Source: Candidatus Cloacimonadota bacterium
GTDB taxonomy: Bacteria; Cloacimonadota; Cloacimonadia; Cloacimonadales; TCS61
DNA length: 5,628 bases
Reading direction: 5' to 3'
Assembly (NCBI GenBank): GCA_018654125.1
Contig: JABIME010000262.1
Coordinates: forward strand, 1-5,628
This document shows, piece after piece, positions 1-4,781 of this stretch. The first letter of the stretch is position 1, and each line of letters begins with the position of its first letter. The position numbers and the translations under genes were made by a program. A model generated the notes under the pieces. The model was given only the letters and a program-made list of their open reading frames with translations, did not search any database and was not told where the DNA came from.

Positions 1-331
1 GGAACAGATAGCTGTCTTGAACTGGTTTTAATTTCCTAAATGATGCAGGTTCCTTGCGGAATTTACTTCCCAATCTGGCATTGGAAATTGCTTTTTTTAT
101 TGTTTTATCTATTGATGTTTGTGTGAGAATCGTTGTTCCTGCGAAACCCCAGCAACCATCTGCAAGAACGCGAATTCCCAAAGCTAATGAATCCATATCG
201 GAACCAAAATATTTTAGTTTTCCTTTTTCAAAATATATCTGCTGATTATCGGTATCTGTAAAACGCACATCAGCATAAGTTATATTCTGAGCGTTCAATT
301 TATTGATTATATCATAGACTAATTTTTTCAT
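1..331 (-). CDS. tldD: TldD, zinc metalloprotease subunit, N-terminal 110 residues (cut by window edge)
   Basis: The reading frame is open from an ATG at 331 to the left edge and gives 110 residues of a family whose members are usually about 450-480 long, so only the N-terminal domain is visible. The frame begins MKKLVYDIINKL. Residues 20-40 form the typical start A-D-V-R-F followed by a strand pair, and residues 51-65 read LGIRVLADGCWGFAG, the TldD N-domain hallmark (G-x-x-V-R-V-L-x-D-G-x-W-G-F-A). TldD is known as the catalytic half of the TldD/TldE protease, which trims unfolded peptides such as the microcin B17 leader and CcdA in E. coli. Its HExxxH zinc site lies beyond the window and cannot be checked. 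The start is supported by an AGGAG six bases upstream. The gene follows the tldE-like gene with 9 intervening bases, and that SD overlaps the upstream stop codon. The family is secure; the TldD rather than TldE assignment rests on the N-domain and the partner gene. Confidence 0.88.
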   Translation of the reverse strand, partial: MKKLVYDIINKLNAQNITYADVRFTDTDNQQIYFEKGKLKYFGSDMDSLALGIRVLADGCWGFAGTTILTQTSIDKTIKKAISNARLGSKFRKEPASFRKLKPVQDSYLF

Positions 332-337
332 GTTATA

Positions 338-343
338 CTCCTA
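338..343 (-). promoter_or_regulatory. Shine-Dalgarno of tldD overlapping the tldE stop codon
   Basis: Read on the minus strand, the bases are TAGGAG. The first three are the stop codon of the upstream tldE-like gene (343-341), and AGGAG is the ribosome binding site of tldD, six bases before its ATG. A ribosome terminating on tldE therefore sits on the tldD initiation site, which suggests translational coupling and matched synthesis of two subunits of one complex. Confidence 0.8.
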
Positions 344-1666
344 GACCGTTTTCGTGGATGAACTGATTTTAAATCCATTCACTTTCACATGAGGCATTCT
401 TGTGCTGTATATTCCAAATTCACCATAATTACTGGAATAAGGAATCGTGTAGGATTTATTTTCGATCTCTACTATTCCTTTTATGATATCAGAAATTTTC
501 TCAGTAAAACGCAAGTTATTCACAACTTTTGTAATCTTTCCATCTTCTATCAGAAATGTTCCATCTCTTGTTAATCCGGTTATGGATGTCTCTTTTCGAT
601 TGATGAAATTCATATAGTGTAAACTAGAAATATATAGTCCATTCTTAACCGAACCGATCAATTCATCCAAGCTTTTATCTCCTGTGTTCATAACCAGTGC
701 AGCACCTTCTGCTCCGTTTTTTTCCATTTTGAGTTTACGCCCGTAATAATTATCTACAAAGAAATTTTTGAATACTCCATTTTGGATTATTGGAAGTTTA
801 TTGTAAATATGACCATCTCCATTATAATCAAAATTTATAAGATCAGGATGATGAGGATCATCTGTGATCGTTACATTTTCAGGGAAAATTTTCTCATCAA
901 TTTTACCTTCAAAAAAACTCTGTTTAGAGTCTAAGCTCGAAGCACCTATGCTGCTTTCCAAATACATAAAATACTCACCAATGCAACGTGGGGCAAGAAC
1001 AATTTCATATTTACCAGCTTCAACATCAACAACTTTTCCTGTAGCAGCTATAACTTTTTCTACCAAGTTGGAAGTGAATTCTTCCTCTTTGAAATTATCA
1101 AATTTCTCTCCACCGTAAGCTTCTAAAACTGTAACTTCATTCTGCTGATTTACCGCTTTACATTCCAAATAAATTGGAGAACTTATCTCACGCTTATTAA
1201 GTCCGTTGCTATTTACAATGTGGAGTGTTCGATAGTTACAGATGAATGTTCCATAGATCTTAAAATTATATGGTTCTACAGCTTGTGAAAATTTTTCAAG
1301 AATATCAATTTTCTTTTCCAGAGATACTTTTTCGATGTTGTTAGTTTTCTCTTTTTCTGTAGATTTACTTAGATCATCTTCCAAATCTACAAAATCGGGA
1401 TCTTCGGGTAATTGATCAATCAACTTAAGAACATCATCTATCTTATTCTGAAGGATCTCTTTGGTTGGATCCTTTAATGAAAAGCTGTAAGATTTCTTCT
1501 CCTTGTAGATAGTTGTAGAAAGAGAGATCGATGTTTTAGAGATATTGTAATTGATCTGACTTTGATAAAATCTTAAGAAATCGGTTTCCCAGATCTTGTA
1601 ATGAAAATTAAGTTTCAATTGGGGATATTTCTCACAGATTTTGATCAGTTCATTTTGAAATTTCAT
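341..1666 (-). CDS. tldE: TldE/PmbA-like non-catalytic subunit of the TldD/TldE protease
   Basis: This complete 441-residue protein belongs to the TldD/PmbA family (usual length about 430-460). C-terminal family motifs are clear: LAPRCIGEYF at 224-233, NGLYISSLHY at 342-351, GLTRDGTFLIEDGKI at 364-378 and NNLRFT at 383-388. TldD has an HExxxH zinc-binding helix just after the L-A-P segment. Here that stretch reads EYFMYLESSIG (231-241) with no His, so the protein should be the catalytically inert partner, called TldE or PmbA. The N-terminal domain (1 to about 210) is divergent, with a charged linker near 88-113. The ATG at 1666 has an AGGAGG four bases upstream, among the strongest SDs in the window. 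It is cytoplasmic, with no signal peptide or membrane span. It is probably transcribed together with downstream tldD and translationally coupled to it. The family call is firm. The symbol follows from the missing metal site and from pairing; substrates in this organism are unknown. Confidence 0.88.
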   Translation of the reverse strand: MKFQNELIKICEKYPQLKLNFHYKIWETDFLRFYQSQINYNISKTSISLSTTIYKEKKSYSFSLKDPTKEILQNKIDDVLKLIDQLPEDPDFVDLEDDLSKSTEKEKTNNIEKVSLEKKIDILEKFSQAVEPYNFKIYGTFICNYRTLHIVNSNGLNKREISSPIYLECKAVNQQNEVTVLEAYGGEKFDNFKEEEFTSNLVEKVIAATGKVVDVEAGKYEIVLAPRCIGEYFMYLESSIGASSLDSKQSFFEGKIDEKIFPENVTITDDPHHPDLINFDYNGDGHIYNKLPIIQNGVFKNFFVDNYYGRKLKMEKNGAEGAALVMNTGDKSLDELIGSVKNGLYISSLHYMNFINRKETSITGLTRDGTFLIEDGKITKVVNNLRFTEKISDIIKGIVEIENKSYTIPYSSNYGEFGIYSTRMPHVKVNGFKISSSTKTV

Positions 1667-1851
1667 TATTCCTCCTGATTATTTATTAATACGACAACTG
1701 GAAGTACGTAATAAATTTTGTAAATGAAAATTGTTAAATGTACTTTTTTAATTGACTTATAATCTTTTATATTTAGTTTATCTATAATCATCTGAGTGAA
1801 ATTTTGTACAATAAAAATTGAATGCATTTATAAATAATCTATGAGGTTATT
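1667..1851. promoter_or_regulatory. Divergent intergenic region with candidate promoters for tldE (minus) and the T9SS gene (plus)
   Basis: This 185-base, very AT-rich gap separates two divergent transcription units, so it should hold promoters for both. On the plus strand there are two perfect TATAAT hexamers, at 1758-1763 and 1783-1788. Neither has a good -35 at 16-18 bases; a TTGACT at 1752-1757 lies 25 bases from the second. On the minus strand TATAAG (1756-1761) has a weak TAGATA 17 bases upstream. The SD for tldE is AGGAGG at 1671-1676 (minus). The SD for the plus gene is GAGG at 1843-1846. Promoter boxes are tentative because such hexamers arise easily in DNA this rich in A and T. Confidence 0.4.
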
Positions 1852-2889
1852 ATGAAGAAAATTATTACCTTTTTATTTATCATTATTGTTGGAATATTAT
1901 TCGCAAATCCAATAGAAGCTGAATATTTCAGTGAAATATATTTCGAGGGAGATGAATGGCAAATAGAACTGGCATATACAGAATTATTTGGTGAATGGGG
2001 ATTTGACAATTTAGATAATCATAGGTTAGTAACTAATTATGGAATTTCCAATTTTAGAAGTGGTATAGACTTAACTAACATTTCAGTAATAGTAATTAAT
2101 CAGGATAGCCTGCTTACATTTTTATATATTGATAATACTTCTGACGATGTACGTCTAGAGCAGTTCATTGATAATGAGTGGATAGTGATCGATCATGCAA
2201 TCTGGGGTTCTTATCAACCATTTATATTGTATGAGGGACAATCTCTCATTAAAATGTATTTTTATGATTGGGGATATATTCGTGTTAAAGATAATGAACC
2301 GACACTAGGTTATGAACCATTTTATAGTAATGCACGAGGAACTCTCTCTGGTAGAGTTTTCGATTCGGATAATAACCCAATTTGTGGTGCAGAGATTAGT
2401 ATTATACCATCATTCTCTCCAGATGTTTATACTGATGAAACCGGATATTTTGAAATGGTAGACATGATTACTATGGTTTACCAACAATTGTATATTTCAT
2501 ATAATGAATTTAGTTTAGAACCGCAAGGTGAGTATTATGTTGAACCAGATTCAACAACTTATTATGAATATATTCTTGATATCTCAAATACTACTAATAA
2601 TCAATATGAGTTGAAAAATTTAATAACTATTTCAAATTTCCCCAATCCTTTCAATCCTACAACAGAAATAAGTTTTGAAGCAACAAATTTACACGAAGAA
2701 TCACAAATCGAAATCTATAATTCACGTGGTCAAAAAATCAACCAATTTTCAATATTCAATAATCAATCTTCAATAACATGGAACGGTACAAATGAAACCG
2801 GCAAACAAATTCCATCAGGAGTATATCTCTACAAACTTGTTTCCAACGGAAAAGAACTGGCAGCAAACAAAATGCTACTGTTAAAATAA
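1852..2889 (+). CDS. Secreted or surface protein with carboxypeptidase-regulatory-like domain and T9SS C-terminal sorting domain
   Basis: The 345-residue product begins with a type I signal peptide (residues 1-23: two lysines, a long Ile/Phe/Leu core, then N-P-I-E-A). There is no lipobox cysteine. Residues 24 to about 158 are rich in Asp, Tyr and Trp and look beta-stranded; they resemble no family I can name with confidence. Residues about 162-243 (GTLSGRVFDSDNNPICGAEI, then T-D-E-T-G-Y-F) match carboxypeptidase-regulatory-like beta-sandwich domains. Residues about 258-345 form a T9SS-type sorting domain: NFPNPFNPTTEISF at 262-275, IYNSRGQ at 288-294, W-N-G-T-N-E-T-G-K, P-S-G-V-Y-L-Y-K-L, and a final M-L-L-L-K. 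This predicts Sec export followed by type IX passage through the outer membrane. The start has GAGG five bases upstream. It is first in a four-gene run, and the next gene starts on the base after its stop. The specific function is unknown. Confidence 0.85.
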   Translation: MKKIITFLFIIIVGILFANPIEAEYFSEIYFEGDEWQIELAYTELFGEWGFDNLDNHRLVTNYGISNFRSGIDLTNISVIVINQDSLLTFLYIDNTSDDVRLEQFIDNEWIVIDHAIWGSYQPFILYEGQSLIKMYFYDWGYIRVKDNEPTLGYEPFYSNARGTLSGRVFDSDNNPICGAEISIIPSFSPDVYTDETGYFEMVDMITMVYQQLYISYNEFSLEPQGEYYVEPDSTTYYEYILDISNTTNNQYELKNLITISNFPNPFNPTTEISFEATNLHEESQIEIYNSRGQKINQFSIFNNQSSITWNGTNETGKQIPSGVYLYKLVSNGKELAANKMLLLK

Positions 2890-3486
2890 TTGAAACATAT
2901 AATTATACTTATTCTGTTGTTTTCTGTAAAATTAATTTCTGCTCAAGATTTGCAGTTTTATCAGGAAGATCTCAACTTTAAAATCGAAGAAAATTACTTT
3001 CATGTAAGTGGATTGTATTATTTTAGAAACACGACCAGTGAGAAGATAAAGCGACGTCTATTTTATCCATTTCCACAAAACACAATTTATAGTAAAGCGG
3101 ATTCAATTTTTGTAATCGATCTTCAAGATTCTCTTGCAGAAGTTAATTTGCAAAGCAATCTACAAGGTTCATTTTTTACCATTCATCTTGCTGCCGATAC
3201 AACTGCAATTTATTATATTGGTTACAGGCAGGAACTAAAAGAAACAAAAGCAGAATACATTCTAACAACAACTCAAAATTGGAGAATCCCTTTTGAACAA
3301 GTAAATTATACATTAAAGTTTCCTAAAGAATTTTCGCTTGACTCAATTTCATACATGCCAGACAGTTTGCGAGAAGAAAGTGATAAATATATCTTTTTCT
3401 GGCATAAAGAAAATTTTATGCCGGATAAGAATTTTATAGTAGATTATAAGAAATTGGAGGAAATTAGTAATGGAAGAAAACAATGA
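2890..3486 (+). CDS. Exported protein of unknown function, beta-rich, TTG start
   Basis: I do not recognise a family here. The 198-residue frame starts at TTG on the base after the TAA of the preceding gene and in the same frame. No earlier start is possible, and the next methionine codon is near the C-terminus (M156). Residues 1-18 (KHIIILILLFSVKLISA after the initiator) form a good signal peptide with cleavage likely after I-S-A, and there is no lipobox, so a periplasmic or surface location is likely. The mature part alternates polar and hydrophobic residues in a beta-sandwich pattern (G-L-Y-Y-F-R-N-T-T at 41-49, LFYPFP at 57-62, I-Y-Y-I-G-Y at 107-112). This vaguely recalls VIT-like or other beta-sandwich domains, but the likeness is too weak for assignment. 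No SD precedes the TTG, so translation probably depends on reinitiation after the T9SS gene. The 3' end overlaps the next gene by 17 bases. It is a real gene by signal peptide, length and operon position. Confidence 0.72.
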   Translation: MKHIIILILLFSVKLISAQDLQFYQEDLNFKIEENYFHVSGLYYFRNTTSEKIKRRLFYPFPQNTIYSKADSIFVIDLQDSLAEVNLQSNLQGSFFTIHLAADTTAIYYIGYRQELKETKAEYILTTTQNWRIPFEQVNYTLKFPKEFSLDSISYMPDSLREESDKYIFFWHKENFMPDKNFIVDYKKLEEISNGRKQ

Positions 3487-3838
3487 AATATTTGAAATTA
3501 AATTAAAAGAGAAAAAAGAACTGGAAAAATTAGAAAAAATTGGTTGGGGATTATTCCTTGTAATGCTTGGTGCAATTTGGCTTTTCCCAGATTCAGTAGT
3601 TCCGGAAGGTACATTTATGTTCGGAATTGGAATCATCCTTCTTGGAATAAACCTAATGAAATATTCTAAAGGATTTAGAGTTAATGGCTTCACTATTTTC
3701 TTAGGTATTGTAGCATTATTAGCAGGTTTATCCAGTTTATTAGGACGTCCCGTAGATATTTTCCCACTTATCCTGATCCTCTGGGGAATTAGCATCATTT
3801 TTGGTATTGGTAGAAAGAAAAAAGCAAAAAGGAGTTAA
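3470..3838 (+). CDS. Small four-helix membrane protein, LiaF/DUF5668-like transmembrane domain
   Basis: The 122-residue product has a charged cytoplasmic N-terminus (residues 1-24, rich in Glu and Lys). Four hydrophobic segments follow, at about 25-40, 47-63, 73-91 and 97-113, and the C-terminal tail is basic (G-R-K-K-K-A-K-R-S). The short Gly-rich helices with W-G-L-F-L-V-M-L-G and F-G-I-G-I-I-L-L-G-I repeat the pattern of the small membrane domain in LiaI/LiaF-like and DUF5668 proteins. This is a resemblance, not a proven membership. The LiaF C-terminal cytoplasmic-stress domain is absent, so a sensing role cannot be assumed. The ATG has GGAGG nine bases upstream, lying inside the end of the preceding exported-protein gene, with which it overlaps by 17 bases in another frame. 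One base separates its stop from the next start, so co-transcription is nearly certain. Confidence 0.8.
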   Translation: MEENNEIFEIKLKEKKELEKLEKIGWGLFLVMLGAIWLFPDSVVPEGTFMFGIGIILLGINLMKYSKGFRVNGFTIFLGIVALLAGLSSLLGRPVDIFPLILILWGISIIFGIGRKKKAKRS

Positions 3839-3839
3839 C

Positions 3840-4391
3840 ATGTCCAAGAAAGTACTGGTTCCCATTTCTAACGGGATCGAAGAATTAGAAGCTATTGGAA
3901 TTATCGATACTTTGCGTCGTGCAGGTGCTATTGTTACAATTGCTTCTGTAGAAGAATTACAAATAACTGCATCTTGTAGCACAAAAATAGTTGCTGATAC
4001 ACTAATCAAAAATTGTGCTAATGAACAATATGATTTGATCGTATTACCTGGTGGACTTCCCGGTGCAGAGCATCTTCGCGATTCAAAAGTTCTTACATCT
4101 CTCCTTAAGGAACAAGCAATAAAAGGAAAATATTATGCTGCTATCTGTGCCTCACCTGTTGTTGTGTTACAGTTTCATGGTTTATTAGAAGGTAAAAAAG
4201 CAACTGTTAATCCTGCTTTAGCCAATGATCTTATAATAAAAGACGAGATTGAAAAGCGTGTAGTTGTAGATGGAAACTGCATAACAAGCAGAGCAAGAGG
4301 AACCGTTCTGGAATTTTCTGTAAAGCTTATTGAATTATTATACAACAAAAGTACAGCTGATCAGATAAAATCTGACATGCTTTCCCAATAA
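3840..4391 (+). CDS. DJ-1/PfpI family protein (DJ-1/YajL-like)
   Basis: This 183-residue cytoplasmic protein has the usual length of DJ-1 family members. The pattern is continuous: K-K-V-L-V-P-I-S-N-G-I-E-E-L-E-A (3-18), L-R-R-A-G (25-29), Y-D-L-I-V-L-P-G-G (64-72), the nucleophile-elbow A-A-I-C-A-S-P (100-106), and T-S-R-A-R-G-T-V-L-E-F-S near the end. Cys103 corresponds to the reactive Cys106 of human DJ-1, and Glu17 to the Glu18 that tunes it. Where DJ-1 has His126, the sequence reads A-T-V-N-P, placing Asn124 there. Members are described as redox-sensitive proteins, glyoxalases or deglycases; which applies here cannot be read from sequence. The start is set by AAGGAG five bases before the ATG at 3840. 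The frame extends further upstream to a TTG at 3801, but without an SD and within the previous gene. It is the last gene of the cluster. No hairpin terminator follows it. Confidence 0.9.
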   Translation: MSKKVLVPISNGIEELEAIGIIDTLRRAGAIVTIASVEELQITASCSTKIVADTLIKNCANEQYDLIVLPGGLPGAEHLRDSKVLTSLLKEQAIKGKYYAAICASPVVVLQFHGLLEGKKATVNPALANDLIIKDEIEKRVVVDGNCITSRARGTVLEFSVKLIELLYNKSTADQIKSDMLSQ

Positions 4392-4409
4392 AACGAAAAG
4401 ATAAAACTA

Positions 4410-4438
4410 TTGACATTAGAATCTTAGAAAAAAATATT
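4410..4438 (+). promoter_or_regulatory. Candidate sigma-70-type promoter for rpmE
   Basis: A perfect TTGACA (4410-4415) is followed after 17 bases by AATATT (4433-4438), which matches four of six positions of TATAAT, including the key second A and last T. Transcription would start near 4445 and give a leader of about 50 bases before rpmE. It sits just after the end of the DJ-1 gene, as expected for an independently expressed ribosomal-protein gene. Confidence 0.55.
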
Positions 4439-4462
4439 GCACAGCAGTAATTAATAAAGTGA

Positions 4463-4477
4463 TTATTAAGTTAATAA
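4463..4477 (+). repeat. Perfect 7-1-7 inverted repeat in the rpmE leader, with an extra half-site
   Basis: TTATTAA (4463-4469), one G, and TTAATAA (4471-4477) form a perfect 15-base inverted repeat. A further TTAATAA copy lies at 4451-4457, exactly 20 bases before the second arm. The repeat lies between the candidate promoter and the SD of rpmE. The 7-1-7 layout is like operators of the Fur/Zur/PerR class. That is inference only, since AT-rich DNA yields such palindromes by chance and RNA folding with a one-base loop is impossible. Confidence 0.35.
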
Positions 4478-4482
4478 GAAGC

Positions 4483-4487
4483 AGGAG
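4483..4487 (+). promoter_or_regulatory. Shine-Dalgarno that decides the rpmE start
   Basis: AGGAG lies four bases before the first of two adjacent ATG codons (4492) and seven bases before the second (4495). The seven-base spacing is closer to optimal. The second ATG also gives the family-typical N-terminus M-K-K-G-I-H-P-K-Y, so 4495 is preferred. Confidence 0.7.
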
Positions 4488-4494
4488 ATAGATG

Positions 4495-4707
4495 ATGAAA
4501 AAAGGAATTCACCCAAAGTATGAGAAGGTAACCGTAACATGTTCATGCGGAAATACTTTCGAGACAAAGTCAACAGATCCAACAATTAGTAAAGTTGATA
4601 TCTGTTCAAATTGTCACCCTTTCTATACAGGAAAACAAAGATCAAGAGCCAAAGAAGGCCGTATAGAAAAATTCAATCAAAAATACAACGTTAAAGAAGA
4701 GAAATAA
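4495..4707 (+). CDS. rpmE: 50S ribosomal protein bL31, zinc-binding (C+) type
   Basis: The 70-residue product matches bL31 throughout: M-K-K-G-I-H-P-K-Y at the N-terminus, a C-S-C-G knuckle (Cys16 and Cys18), [15 protein letters not shown] (Cys37 and Cys40), and the C-terminal F-N-Q-K-Y-N. The four cysteines mark the zinc-holding C+ form, as in E. coli RpmE. The protein sits on the large ribosomal subunit in the central protuberance area and bridges to the small subunit. An ATG three bases earlier (4492) would add one methionine; family alignment and SD spacing favour 4495. The gene has its own candidate promoter upstream and a strong terminator right after it. Its neighbour DUF1385 is one I associate with rpmE in several phyla. 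Confidence 0.95.
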   Translation: MKKGIHPKYEKVTVTCSCGNTFETKSTDPTISKVDICSNCHPFYTGKQRSRAKEGRIEKFNQKYNVKEEK

Positions 4708-4722
4708 AAATTTTATTATTGT

Positions 4723-4768
4723 CGCACCACAACTCTATTATTTAAAATAGTTGTGGTGCGTTTTTTTT
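4723..4768 (+). terminator. Intrinsic terminator after rpmE
   Basis: CGCACCACAACT (4723-4734) pairs perfectly with AGTTGTGGTGCG (4749-4760) as a 12-bp stem. It can be extended by three A-T pairs if a two-base CT bulge is allowed, leaving a loop of six bases. Eight T residues follow directly (4761-4768). It is a classic rho-independent terminator on the plus strand. The minus strand has no matching U-tract, so it is one-directional. Its T-tract touches the SD of the next gene, which is unusual. Confidence 0.93.
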
Positions 4769-4774
4769 AAGGGA
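4769..4774 (+). promoter_or_regulatory. Shine-Dalgarno of the DUF1385 gene, directly abutting the terminator
   Basis: AAGGGA lies seven bases before the ATG at 4782 and begins on the base after the terminator T-tract. No promoter can fit between hairpin and start codon, so any message that carries this site must have passed the hairpin. Confidence 0.6.
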
Positions 4775-4781
4775 TACATTA

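Noticed and set aside
54..245. Plus-strand ORF opposite tldD
   Set aside because: It lies wholly antisense to the well-supported TldD N-domain, with no SD or recognisable product.
389..1118. Two plus-strand ORFs (389-574 and 864-1118) opposite the tldE-like gene
   Set aside because: Both are shadows of the tldE coding frame, with no SD, no domains and atypical composition.
1804..1835. Short palindromes TTGTACAA (1804-1811), AATGCATT (1821-1828) and ATTTATAAAT (1826-1835) upstream of the T9SS gene
   Set aside because: They are too short and AT-rich to separate from chance, and none forms a spaced operator or hairpin.
2884..2892. Single fused protein by sequencing error or stop read-through between the T9SS gene and the next ORF
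   Set aside because: The upstream protein ends in the expected T9SS terminus and the downstream one starts with its own signal peptide, so two genes are the better reading.
3801..3839. Upstream extension of the DJ-1 gene to a TTG start at 3801
   Set aside because: It would add 13 residues not found in DJ-1 proteins, has no SD and overlaps the membrane protein gene. The ATG at 3840 has AAGGAG at ideal spacing.
3349..4009. Minus-strand ORFs (3349-3798 and 3740-4009) opposite the membrane and DJ-1 genes
   Set aside because: They are antisense to genes with clear domains and SDs; their hydrophobic or Ser/Ile-rich content mirrors the opposite strand.
4392..4491. Riboswitch or L31-type RNA leader before rpmE
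   Set aside because: I see no stable paired structure in the roughly 50-base leader; the only inverted repeat has a one-base loop and cannot fold as RNA.
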